Notes under the pieces: generated by a model
The model's database searches: none
Told to the model about the DNA's origin: nothing
The model's input: only the letters and a program-made list of their open reading frames with translations
Origin: Tubiluchus corallicola
Taxonomy: Eukaryota > Priapulida > Priapulimorpha > Priapulimorphida > Tubiluchidae
Direction: 5' to 3'
NCBI GenBank assembly: GCA_030141605.1
Contig: JAQGDQ010000196.1
Span: 312,001-376,000, forward strand
Length of the DNA stretch: 64,000 nt
Position numbers and translations under genes: made by a program
Shown here: in pieces, positions 32,980-45,344 of the stretch
Layout: each line of letters opens with the position of its first letter
Numbering within the stretch: position 1 is the first letter of the stretch

Positions 32980-34440
32980 TATTGTACATAAAACGCTTCT
33001 GCCTAGTCGTAAATACATGCCACAGTCAATGAAATGTTTAGTGCACTCTATTGGAATAGAAATTTGAGGAAACACTGGTTACGTGGATTTCAACATTTTG
33101 ATGACAAGTTATTGCGTTGCCTTCAAGTTCAATTTTTAACTTATTTCACGTTTTTGCGTCTTTCTGCCCATAAGTGTGGGCCACTAGGTTCAACAAATTA
33201 TGCGGTTAACAGTTCTAATTTACGTGTGCTTTATTTTTGTATACTACTTATACACAGAAAACGATATATCAGAGTCACAATTAACAAAATAATAAATTTC
33301 ACGAGAAATGATGTTGCAACAAGCTAAAAGTTTAAAAAGCCCGCCCAGTCTTACGACACTATGGGAATCCATCTTAGCAGTTATAGCTGAAGTTACAGTA
33401 TTGAGATACATAGTGGTACTAATGAGCTATCACCTTGCTCAAAGTCGTTGATTTCTGCATACCATGTAGCGTACCCGTATGCCAATGATTCTAACCCTGC
33501 AGGCCACGGCCTGTCAACCAGGACTTTTTCAATCTTAGCTTAATTTTATTCTGTGTAGGTTTGCAGTGTATGATGCGTTTTCTGATTTTGATTTTGAAGC
33601 ACTGGCTAATGCACGACGTCAATGAGTGTGGTTTCATTGAATTCCCAAAATCCTTTAAGGTGAAATGCACAATAAGTTTAAAAAGAATAAAAAAGTAAGA
33701 AAGAATAATAAAAACTTTTATAAAGTCATATTAAAGGTAAAACAGCTCAACCTTGCAGGTATAAACATGTAAGTGTCCCTAAAGGGTAAATACGAACTGA
33801 AGCTTTCCTTATAAAGGTCACATTGTCATTCAGTGATTAATCAATTGACTTAGTCTACAAAGCCAGTGGTCATTTTTCAATCGAATTTACGATGTGTCAC
33901 ACGACAGTTTATCTACAGTTCGCTTTCACATATTTTACATATTATCCTTTCTCAAACTACATGCTAATGATTTACATTCTATGTTTGAGTAATTACGGTA
34001 TCATGCATATTACATGGCTAGCGTTGTTGTGAGAGTATTTGCAGCGTGATGTGGTTTTTATTGACCGTGCTACTCTCTGTACCTTACGAGAGCTTGTGCA
34101 GCGATATGTCATTGCGCCTGATCTGCATATTTATACAAGCCGAAGCTGAGTGCATGATATGTGTTTAGAATATAATATTGCATGAAATTATGCTCTCAGA
34201 GAGATGGTAAACGTTGAAGTGGACATTTGCTATGATTTATAAGCTATGGGCAGAAAGTTGGACGAACGCCGTTTGCCATGCTATTAATTTCAAGAAGAAA
34301 GTTTTGTTTTCACATTTTAAAGAAATTCCAATTACGTTTAACTGCTGAAAGGCCGCAACGTATACATAATGTGACCAGTTAATTAAAATAAGTGATGAAA
34401 ATTCTGCTATCTATTCATTCCAGGCATACAATATGATATT
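32980..34440. other. Intergenic, nothing recognised
   Basis: No supportable gene. A segment near 33455-33500 (CATACCATGTAGCG) shares a short block with the SINE at 730 and may be a scrap of it. Confidence 0.35.
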
Positions 34441-34489
34441 AATATAAACGAGTGTTTAGGCAACAGGAATGGCAGAATGGTTACTATAT

Positions 34490-34640
34490 GTGGTTGATGA
34501 CCGAAGTTAAGCAACAATTGCCATAGTCAATAAATGGATGGGTTACCACCGGGAGCAATACTCATTTTAAGTGGTTAAGATTTCACCGCCGTCTTAGTGT
34601 CATCTTGAGGTTAATCCCAATAATTACCTAGATACAGGTC
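34490..34640 (+). mobile_element. 5S-rRNA-derived SINE fragment
   Basis: GAAGTTAAGC at 34503-34512 matches the 5S internal box A (GAAGCTAAGC). About 15 bases later AGTCAATAAATGGATGGG and TTACCACCGGGA-AATAC (34525-34561) match box C and the 5S 3' half (TTAGTACTTGGATGGGAGACC-GGGAATAC). The order and spacing are as in 5S rRNA. A non-5S tail follows, including TTTCACCGCCGTC, similar to TTTCGCCGCCGTAAC in the SINE copy near 45325. It is diverged and is not a working 5S gene. Confidence 0.65.
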
Positions 34641-34649
34641 CTGCCACAA

Positions 34650-37600
34650 TGTTAATTAGGCTCTTTCATTGAGTGCTGAATCCCAGTGTGTAATGTCCTG
34701 AACTTTCTGAAGAATCATCCTACATGTAACATATTTCTTACACAAAAATAACAAGTTTTCCATAGTTTCATTCCTAACGTCGCGTAGCTAATAAACAAGT
34801 TTACAAATAATCAACCATTAACTTTCTCCACCAAATATTAAAAGGTGTATTTCCACACATATCTTAATCTAATTTAAAAAATATATAATAATTAAATTTT
34901 AAAGTTATTAAAGTTAATAAGTAAGTAAAGTTATAATAAGCGTATAGAGTAACATGCACACGCGCCCAAGCACGCACACGCTCATGCACACGCGGTTAAT
35001 ATGTCTTGGGGTTGTAGGATAACGAATAAATATTGGGCCAGAACCCGTTTTTTAAGTTCAGTTACAAAATGATTTGTCACATGGCTATGGCTATGGCCTT
35101 GAGCCATGACTATTTGGCTATAGAGTGACTAAGGAGGTGTGTCATGACCCATAGACATCGACCTCGGGACATATAGGCCTCACCTTGTTATTAGTTAATG
35201 AAATTTTACATCTTTGTTGCAGTTCATCTTATTTTCAATAAACATAGCGCTTGTACAAGTCTATAATGTGTTTACTGCATTCTGATAATTACACGTAAAT
35301 TAATATTCCCTTAAACTCTAACTGAATTGTCGTCTGCTGAATTCTACGTACACAATCACATTGTGTGAAGATTGTGGGTTCAACTGTAGCAGCCTAATTC
35401 ACTGGCTTCAGAGGAAGAGAAATTATAGTTGCAGCCAGCAAGTGTTATGCTAGTAATAATTAGCACAGCATCTGCCTACTAGTCTATAGTTTCATACCTT
35501 TGTGCGCATGCGCACACGTACCGGAATTATAAATGCTGCGTGAATTGGAAATGAACGCATTAGACCTGTATAACACCTGTAGAATAAAGGCACCAGAACG
35601 CCATTAAATGGTGATACTTCATATAACGTAATTGTTTATACTGCGGTGGAAAGTAAATCTGATGTGTAGTATTGGGTATTAGTATCAACACAAGCGAAAT
35701 TGGGTTGCCATGTAGAGCGTGACTGCGTTTATCGAATGCAGTAGCCTGGAAGTGGATTTCTTGGCTTCAATTTAAGTGTAGGCATAGGGAGGCCAGGATA
35801 AACAAGATTTATGTGCTGAGGTTGAGAGGTTGACACCGGAACTGTGCAGTGTGAGACTCGCTGAGTCCGTTGCTGTTACCGTTACCTTGGTGATTCTGGT
35901 ATAAGGGCGATTGGATGCTGCAGCCATGGTTACCCCAGCTGATTAGCAGGTATTTGCCCATTGTACGTAATGTTAGGTAGGCATGCTGTACGTATTCTCA
36001 ATTAGCATAGTTATATCAGCCAAAAAATTTTATATAAAAACGCAATTAAAAATGGCTCAGTTGATATTTTGCTAGTGCAATTAAGTAACACATTGTGTTG
36101 TCTACAAAGCGTTTTTACTGTACATTTACTTTACCTTCTCTTAAAAGGTTTACTTTTAAAGTTAGTTAACATGCAAGTACCGAATTTACTTGCATATTAG
36201 TATAGTTGAATATACTTGTAGAATCTCAGTATTGTTTCTGAGATCAATGAGAAAGCCAGATCCTCGGAAAGAAAGAAGCCAGCCTGCAACCAAAAGGAAC
36301 GCACTGTCATTTCAATTATGAGTTCTTGGTGTATTTTCGGTTGTGTAATTTTAGCTCTGCTAACTGCATGGTTGAAGGTTCTGTTGCTCGCGTAATGGTT
36401 TTCCACAGACCACACAGGAATTTCACGGGAAAAATGTTTGTCCGCGGCAACCAGCTACTATACATAGCCGTGTAGTCGCTTTTAGCTATTTATTGTTTTA
36501 TTCAACATTATAGCTTGCTAGAACTGACTTTTACGTTATTCACAGTATAAATTTTTGTAGCTTTATACTCAAATAAATTCAATTCAATTCAATTCTACAA
36601 AACCAGTAACGAAATAGTAACAATTTTACACAGTTTTAGGTGAATATTATGCAAATAGAATATCTAAAAACTTTTATTACCTTGGTACTTGCCAGTAATA
36701 TCTTTAAGCTGAATAGTAGGTTAGCTGAATAGAATGTAGAACTTTTCTGTATTTATGGTTTGGAGTGCGGAAATTTGAGCATGTAAATGTAAATGTGTGG
36801 AAAAAATGGAAATGTGGCTTAACAAAAACGTAAAGTTGGATGACCTTTTCAAATTCGATTCGCGTTTTTGCTATGTTCTTGTCTTGGGCTTGTACGTGTC
36901 GTATAGCAGTATATCTCAGCTTAACTGTGAGAAACCGCACTTTGCCATATTTCTGCTGGTTTTATAGTAACAGAACACCACCATAAATAATTGAAAAAGC
37001 TCACAGTCGGATGTTGATAGCAACTATACTGCGTTCATTCACGTGTGTGTGTTTAATTAGCCGATCAGCATCCCTAGAGAATCATATGAAGCCATAATGA
37101 TACTGCTTGAACTTCATTGTAACACCTAACAGTACTCTGTGTCTCTAGATGTTAGAGGATGCTGAATCTCAAGCGACTTATGGGCAGGTAATTGGTTCTA
37201 ATCATCTGGTCGTGTAGATTGTATCCTTGGCTGATTGTGTGTCGCTAAAATTGTCTGAAATAACTGGAAAGATGACAGCCAAGATGGCCGTAAATTGAAT
37301 CAAATTGCAAGATTAGGTGGGTTTCGCTGCGATGTAGAATGTTTGAAAGATGTGCTTGCATGTTAGAAGAGCAAGTTGTAAAAATCATTCACCAAACTAC
37401 ACTAAGTAGATAAGATGAGAATTTAGACACTAGGGAAGTTGCAAATATGAAAGACGTGGAAGAGATTTAAATAATAACTGGTCACAGTGTTTCTGCGTTT
37501 CTCAGAATCCTGATATCTCAGCTTTGTATATACTAATTTATGTCATTGCACCTTTGCATGTATGTGTAAGTTACTTAACTTGGTCAAAATGTATGCATAT

Positions 37601-38570
37601 GCTGCATAACCCGTGTTCACAATAAGAAACGAATGATTATGATATTAAATATGTAATTAAAATTAATTACGCAATTAAAAATTTGAAAAAGGCGAAATGT
37701 GCTATTGATACGTGATGTGTGATGTGTTTTAATGGTAATGATAAATTTCTCATTTCAGTTAAAAATGGTTTATCAGTACATAAAAGCAACTTATTTGTGA
37801 ACTTTGTAACTAGATTTCGTGTTGAGCGGCTATTCAAAAACTAAATTTAATTTTTTTTATGTATTTCAGTAAACTCTATTATGGAAAGCCTTAGCGAGAT
37901 GCTAATATGTAGTTAGATTCAACACACATCAGTAACCGATTTTATACCATACAGTAGCGCCATTAAGGCGTCAGTAAGCCTATTATAATTATTGAAGTTC
38001 ATTTTTTATTAAATATTACCTATTTACCCACGCTCGCCTATAATTATATCGTAACTCAATATGTTAATCCATCATTTAGAATTAATCCAACCATTTATTT
38101 TCAACCTCGTCTCATTTTATCCTTAACTTTCTATCTAGGCTCTACGTTTGTCACACATCCCAGCTTTCACTGTTGCTAAACCTTTCTGCGACTTAAATGC
38201 CATTTATAATAAATGTACTACAATAATGTACACTTGTAATTTTCTTATTAGATATGAATCACATCCGATAAGTTTTGGTATAGGGATTTCTTCCTGTTGG
38301 GAACATCAGTATAATTTATGTTTATGAAAGTATGTAATCTATCTACCATGGATAATCTTAAAACAAAAATACAGTCGAAACGAGTTGCCACCTTAAACTA
38401 TAAGACTGGGAGAATGGAACCGAGTAAAACAAGAGGAACTTTTTAAACAATCAGAGAAGGTAATTACATTCCTAGTGCGATATTTCGACAATGATAGTTT
38501 GTCGTGAGTTGTGAAACATTTGTTAGCTTACTGAAATGATTCCGAGTCAACTGATGGGGATAATTGAAAA
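34650..38570. other. Intergenic, nothing coding recognised
   Basis: No exon supported. Small features: an ACACGC-rich stretch near 34950-34995, GGCTATGGCTATGGCC near 35085, a CCAAGATGGCCG (YY1-like) motif at 37279-37290. Confidence 0.35.
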
Positions 38571-38579
38571 TTATCACTT

Positions 38580-38620
38580 GTTGCCCGGCAACTTCAGCTT
38601 CAGCAGCGGCGCCGCGCAAT
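38580..38620. promoter_or_regulatory. RFX X-box-like palindrome with GC-rich patch
   Basis: GTTGCCCGGCAAC at 38580-38592 is a perfect palindrome of the two RFX half sites (GTTGCC/GGCAAC). It is followed by GCAGCGGCGCCGCGC, the most GC-rich patch in its surroundings. No nearby exon could be assigned. Confidence 0.4.
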
Positions 38621-39163
38621 TTTCATCGCCTTTAGTCATCAACTCTACACAATTTCACGACAACAGATGAATTGATTATTATAATTCTTTAAAATAAAAC
38701 TTGTTTATAAAGTAATTTCTTAGCTTGAAACGAACGAATGTCAGAAATATTTTTAAGTATCCTTGGAGGCAAATTAGTTTAGATTAAGAATTTCATTTCA
38801 CGTGAAGCGAAGTGAATATCTGCGTGATCACGACGTGTTCTTCGTGACGGAAGTTAAGAACAGGTGAAAAAATGCTCACGCAACCTCAAGCCGAGCAGTG
38901 ATTGAGAACTACTTGCAGATATGTTCGACAGCAACAACAATAAGTGGTTTTTGGTACAACGTACCTCTTGCGGCAGCACTTCCTGAAGTTTGCCATTTTG
39001 GGGTTGATTTTATGCTTCCTGTGTAATTTGTTTAGTTCTTTTAATAACAGAGCCAGATTCTTAACGCATTCTACTAATTTCCTCATAAAACGTTAAAAAA
39101 GAGAATAACATTGGCGAAAAATGACGAAAAAAAAAATGATCAAGAAAAACAAACACCATCACT

Positions 39164-39203
39164 GCAACAACAACAACTACAACAACAACAACAACAACAA
39201 CAA
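39164..39203. repeat. (CAA)n microsatellite
   Basis: About 40 bp of CAA triplets with one CTA interruption. Confidence 0.95.
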
Positions 39204-39711
39204 GTACGTCGATCAAAAAATATCATACTAATTAACATTGCAGGCCTACAGGCTTCTTCTTTAAGCTTAATTTTTTTCCAATAAACATTGATACTGCTGC
39301 TACTGCAGTGATGTTTTTCCACGATGGGTCGAAAGTTTATACACAATAATTACAAACCCCGCGGTTTATTGACAGTAATCTGTTGTCCAACGAGTGATTG
39401 TTAACCGTCTTTATCGTTCTGCATGGAAGATGCTCTCATGTCCAGCCGTTTCGAGAGGCGGTTGAATAACTTGAATACATGTGACAAAGAAATTTCTGCG
39501 AATTTATGCTTAATGATGTAAAGTGATTTTATTACTGACACTTCTATATTAACTTGTGGTGTACCTTATAGGCGTTCTGAGCTTGTATGAAATTTTAGTT
39601 ATCTGACCGATCCACTTATGATTGTTTTTGGCTCATAATGGCAACACGAGAAAAGTTTTCACAGTTTATATGACCTGCTATAATTAAGTAAACGCACAAC
39701 AGATGTAACAT

Positions 39712-39713
<2 letters not shown>

Positions 39714-39749
<36 letters not shown>

Positions 39750-39760
39750 GATTATTATTA

Positions 39761-39827
<67 letters not shown>
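39714..39827. repeat. (ATT)n microsatellite
   Basis: About 114 bp of ATT triplets with two small interruptions. Confidence 0.97.
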
Positions 39828-39828
<1 letters not shown>

Positions 39829-40198
39829 AGAGGCACAATTACTATAATTGTTATTTTGTGATAATAATAATAATCACCATACTAATGCTCTCCCAACTGC
39901 ATAGTGACGCCTTCAACTAGTATTTGTTTCAGTAACTGGTAACATTTTCATAACTTTAGATATCTTGCTTTTAACTTTGTTTTTTTAAATTTTATGCATA
40001 AACACAAAATAGACGCCAACCAATAAATTTCTTACACTTGCCGGCCAAAAACAGACACTGTTAATCAATAGCAAGTTAGTTTAAGATTTTGTTTTCTGGT
40101 GCTGTGTTTAAATTTTCACTTCTTAAGTGTAGTTAATTTGTTTAACTTCTTTGTGTAAAAACATATATTTGCAGGCCTAAATCAACATTTGGGTTAAT

Positions 40199-40393
40199 TG
40201 GCGTTTATGTAGCTTCCGGAATGCGCATGCGTTATGGGAGTGCGAAGTAGATGAAATCAGTTTATATTATTTTCAATGCACCCGTTCATATGACCTGCGT
40301 TATGCGCTATTTTTTTCTGCAGTTATTTCTTATTAATTTTTTTATTCCGCAGGCGGAAACGCATAACGCGTTCCGGATGCTACATGAACACCA
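40199..40393. mobile_element. Small MITE with 27-bp inverted ends
   Basis: The left end TGGCGTTTATGTAGCTTCCG continues GAATGCG. It matches the reverse complement of the right end (TGGTGTTCATGTAGCATCCG continuing GAACGCG) with four differences. The 195-bp unit also holds inner GCGTTATG/CATAACGC pairs. No coding capacity. Confidence 0.65.
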
Positions 40394-40907
40394 CTAGTCT
40401 GCTGTTTAGGAATTCTCACCCGTAACATATTATACGGGTTTACAGATCCCGTCCGGCAAAGAGATTGGGGAATCTACTCGTATGAATATTTCATGAGTCT
40501 TCAAATATTTCACGAGTGTTCACGGTAACTCCTGGAAAAGCGGGAAACAATATCAATTACTGTAGACTACTTTGATGGCATAAAAACATTTTGATATCGC
40601 GTTTGCTGCATCAAACAGATATAAAGTAGCACTTTATTGGCCAAAACAACGCGCAAGCAAACACATCGAGAGCCTTGTAGGTGATTTTAACTTCTGGAAA
40701 TATCAGTGTAACAAGTGCACAATACGCCAACAACTATTATTCTGATCATTTTTGCTACCGATAACTGCAGCCAAAAAAGAAGGTGCAGACATAGCACTAC
40801 TATCATTATTTAATTTCAGCTTAAGTTGTTTAACCAACGATATCATCCCCTCCTCCAGAATCTTTGCACTGATCACGCAGTTAACTATTAGTCGCTTAAT
40901 TTAAATA

Positions 40908-41042
40908 CTAGTGGTAGTGGTAGTAGTGTTGGTAGTGGCAGCGGTAGCGGTAGCGATAGTGTGCAGCAGCAGCAGTGGCAGTGGCAGCAGAAGCGGCAGC
41001 AGCAGTAGCAGTAGCAATAGCAGTACCAGTAATAGTAACTCA
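40908..41042. repeat. Compound GGTAGT/AGC triplet microsatellite
   Basis: GTGGTAGTGG-type triplets pass into GCAGCAGCAGTGGC-type triplets and end with AGTAATAGTAAC. Open frames on both strands here are translated repeat. Confidence 0.92.
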
Positions 41043-41049
41043 ACCTTTT

Positions 41050-42875
41050 TGCAGAGACACTTAAATAGAACACTTAAATTTGTTTTGACTTCCTATCAGT
41101 CGAATACAATCGTATTGCAATAAAAATACATCATAACGTTTTAATTATATCCATTTGAAATTTCTTTAATTCAACTAATTGTTTGTTAGTGGCACAAACT
41201 CTGTTATGATTTGTTATAAATCTGTTAATCATAGAATGAATAAAATTGGATCCAATTCCATAGATGATTGAAACTAATGTGATGTAACTGTATTTCCATA
41301 GCCAAAGATTTTAGTATTGGCTGCAGGGAGCTGCTTAAAGGTGCACCTTAAATTCCGGTTAAATCCAAAACAAGATTTGTAAAACACTTTTCAGCGGAAC
41401 ACTAAACTGCATTACAATTCGATTAACAGGATGTGCATTCTGCCATCTTAAAGAACTTAGCTTCCCAAAAGTCACCGCGGGACGTCCCATAATGCGCTGT
41501 TAAGAAAAACATCTCAGCGAGACTGGGCAAAGAAAGGTTTTTCGTACATCTATGTAGACGGTTTGAGATGCAGATGGATGCCACATGCTACGAAAAAACA
41601 CATCTCGTTTTAGCTTATCCTTTCCTTATGTTCCTGTGGTGTGGAAGGGAGGTAAGGATGGTTCGGAAGATGTTCTTCGGTTAAATCCATTTTTAAAATC
41701 TTATGTAATAGTCGTTATTAATCGACCAATGTAACTGCGCAATAGCCTACACGATTTGCCGTCCGATAAGGGGTCGCTATCTTGAAAAGTTATTATAATT
41801 AAAACGGGCTCTAGGCAGTTTGATGTCCTAGGCGAAAACTATTTGTAGCGTCGCCTCCTCAGCGGTCAACCCCCTTCCTTCATGGTTTTCATCCCACAGC
41901 CAAAATTGAATTTTGTTGCATGTATAAGTAGTACTTGTGTGTTAGGCTAATACATGTATTATAATGTGCTAATTAAGTGTAGTTAATTAACTATCTACAG
42001 CATGTGTTGATTAAATGTAAAATTGAGTTTATGACCCAATTATACGTCCTGGATGTTCAGGAGCAATGAAAATTTCTTCTATTTTGCTAACACTTTTCAC
42101 GTACATGCTTTTGGCTAGATTTTTCCTGAATCTTTCCATCAATAAATTTTTGAAACACCAACTTCTCTTTTTATATCTATTTCACTAGTTTCATCGTCTT
42201 TACAACCATAACTCTGGTCTGGTTGAAAATACTGACGTAGACATTCGATATAAGTAATTGTACTTCCAAGAGTGGAACTCATTTATTGTTTTAAACTAAC
42301 TGTGTTCCTGTTGTATAGTTTTATCTTATGTGTATAGTTTTGTATTCTGCATTTCCTAATCGTTTTATATAGTACTCTACATATTGATTTAAATCTAAAA
42401 TGAAATAAAATAAAATAACATAAACATCTTTAGTGAATTTGTTTGTTGTTTAGTGTCCGCCTTTCGTTTCCTGTATTACGCTTCTGAAGGTATATTCGAT
42501 TCTTATATGTTTTTCCGCTACAATTAGGCCAAGATTTTCCTATTGCGAAATCTTCTTGTTAGACAAACACTTTTTTATTAACAGGAGTAGATGCAATATG
42601 AACTGTAGGCAAAAGGAGGGAAATAACGTAATATTGGGAAACCAATTAAAACAAAAGTGGAAAGTGTTTTGCTGCAGGTCAGTGTCGATGAATCATACAT
42701 TTTCAAGAAATTTTTGACACAAATTAACACTTTGTACACAAAGAAATTTAGGCACAGTGACACGAGCTGAAGTTGAGTAGTGGTTATTTTGGACATACAA
42801 CACCTTGCAGATCACTCTGCCTGTGATTTTAGTACGAAGACATTTGACAAATAAGGCGAAAGTACAAAACGAGTT
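41050..42875. other. Intergenic, nothing recognised
   Basis: No exon, RNA or clear repeat supported. Confidence 0.35.
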
Positions 42876-42879
42876 TTTT

Positions 42880-43190
42880 GGAGCTGCTTAAATCACAAGA
42901 AGACACCCGTCATAAATAAAAAAATTGTCTTGAAATTTTTTGTCATTGTCTTATTGCATACAAACTTGCGCTAGCAGTAACACTGTATAAAACTTTTAAA
43001 TTAAAACTCCCGCGATGACTGTAGGTGTAGCAATTTTAACCATAAGTCGTTTGAAACAAATTTAGATAACATTGCATAAAGTTTGAAAAAATAATAATCA
43101 GAATAGTTGTAGCACACTTTGTGCTAACTAAGCAAAAGTAAAAAATCACCTTATTTTGTTAGTAAGATCAATAATGTGTTTTGGTCTCGA
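42880..43190 (-). repeat. Dispersed repeat of about 300 bp, copy B
   Basis: Reverse complement of the copy at 28140-28465, matching over most of its length with substitutions and small gaps. Confidence 0.75.
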
Positions 43191-44029
43191 AATTTCCGAA
43201 AATTCAGAACGACTGTTCGTATTTCTACATATAAAATTGCAAAAACAGGTTTTTATCGCCGTATTTCAATTCCAATTCTTATATGTTAAATTTTAAACTT
43301 AAATTTACTGTATTTGTTGCTTGTCTATGATAGCACATTGCTGCTTTTTAAACGTTCTACATAAAAGTTTAAAAATTGATACTCAAATTGAAAACTTTAT
43401 CTTTTCCCAATTACTAGCTAAGCAGCATAAGCTAGAGGAAGTGTGTCTGACTCTAAAAGCTGATTATAATTTTGAAGCGGAAGTTTGTACCGATGCTTCT
43501 TTCGTAATTACTGTGCAATGACCATGTTTCTTTGACGCGAACGTTGCCATATAAGTAATTTTGACTTTTGGAGCACAGTGTAACTTGGACGTCACAAAAG
43601 CTCTCTGCAAGAATCATTTACAGTCATCCATCACAGCGCAGTCGTTAGTCTGCTGTGTGCTAGTTTAGAAGCCAGAGTTTTTATGGCTTCCCAAAGATAA
43701 ATGAATGTTTTCAGCTGCAAGAGCGCGGCCTGACGCAAAAAAGCTAAAAACATCGTTGACCCGGTTTTAATGCCTTTGCGCATGCGGGGCGAACATTTTA
43801 CTTAACATGCAAAATTTGTAAACATATTTTCACTTGTTTTTTGGGTGATGTGACACCTACCATCGTGTATAAACGACTTTGGACTTGCTGAATTGTAAAG
43901 AAGATTGAACGTTGTTCGGTAACACGGTTACACAGAAATTTAGGTACCTCTTAACTAGCGGATCTTGGTTTAATTACTGTTATTCGTATATCTGCCAAGC
44001 ACTCAACTTCTGCGCAAATATTTGCTAGG

Positions 44030-44410
44030 TTTTGCTTAAGTTTTTGTTTAAGTTTTGACGTAAATCACTTACACTTGGCTATACATTTGCTTACACTCCT
44101 TTCACCAGCTTATTTTTAAATCTGCTTAGGTTACTCATCTACTTTTACTTGCATTAGTTTTGTTAGTATACCTTGATTACATTTGTTTACATTATTTACA
44201 CTTGCCAACAGTTGCACACATTACTTCTGTTAGGTTATTTTGTTTACATTTGTTTATATAGTTACATTTACTTCAATTTGTTGGCATTGCTCCTATCGTC
44301 TTACTTCGTTTACACACGCCTACATCACTTACCTGCTCCACCATACCACTACATTATGTCTGCTAACTTACTTTGTTGAATTTGCTTAGATTACTTACCT
44401 TAGATTATAA
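44030..44410. repeat. Degenerate pyrimidine-rich TTGCTTACATT array
   Basis: Loose repetition of TTTGYTTACATT and ACTTAC at roughly 20-25-bp spacing across about 380 bp. Strongly decayed, with unit borders uncertain. Confidence 0.4.
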
Positions 44411-45039
44411 TTCCTTTTCATAGTACAAGAAAAACATAGTATAAAACTTATTCATTTAAACTGTTACCTACGTTTTTATGCATCTTTTTGTGCAAAAATC
44501 GTTCTAATTTTAAAATAGATCAACCAAAAATTTCTAGACTTTGCACAACTCACTTATTGGCTTTCTTTGTTTGCAAAATGTTAAAATGGTTTTTAATTTG
44601 TACTATAATTCTGTAAATATTTATTGTGTTTTACATCCAGCTAATATTTACTAAATTTTTATAAACGTGAAACAATAAATTGAGTTTCAAATAAAAAAAT
44701 GTAATAGGAAGTTAATTGTTTCCTAAGAATAAAGGCAGCTGCAGTTCTACTAGCATGAGAATACACGTAATAACATGACATGATCAGTCAAACGTCTTGA
44801 GAATAATAAATTTCTCGTAAAAGCGTTATTGTCCAGAGTAGATTTATTGTATGTGCAGCTGAGCGTAGTTATACTGAGTATGTAGCCTTGGACTATAGTG
44901 CGAGAGAGAGAAAGAGAGATTGAAATAATATTTCGAACAGTTAAGTTCATATATTTACAAATCCACGCAATTTCACACAAATACATACATGAATAAATGT
45001 ATACTTGAATAATTAAATAACTTGGTGTCAATATTGTAA

Positions 45040-45340
45040 TGCTGGCGATGGTGTCGATTCACTGCAGTACACTTCATTGTAAAACGTGAATTAGCGAAAA
45101 AACAGAGAATTTTTGTAAAATGAACTGGCCAGAACCCAGTGTGCTCCATGTTAATTCTACGGAACAGGTGCTGAGATGTTAATCGCATCTGTCAGTCAGC
45201 CAGTGGAACCGATGAGACCACTCCATATCACCTACTCATAGCTGCTATTCAATGCCGATATGGAATGGCTTCGTAATGTATTAAACCATCACAATGTGGT
45301 GGTAGGGGTGAAAAGAAATGTCATTTCGCCGCCGTAACTA
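45040..45340 (+). mobile_element. SINE, tRNA-type head, copy 3
   Basis: A B-box-like GTGTCGATTCACT lies near 45050. The body has CCATATCACCTACTCATAGC, GATATGGAATGG, ACCATCACAATGTGGTGG and AGGGGTGAAAAGAAATG, matching copies at 495-860 and 24450-24790. The tail ends TTTCGCCGCCGTAAC. Confidence 0.55.
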
Positions 45341-45344
45341 TTAG

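Noticed and set aside
34490-34562. 5S rRNA gene
   Set aside because: Only the internal control region is similar, with many substitutions; the ends and pairing stems are missing.
40888-41123. Ser/Gly/Val-rich and Cys/Tyr-rich frames on both strands
   Set aside because: Both come from the compound triplet microsatellite.
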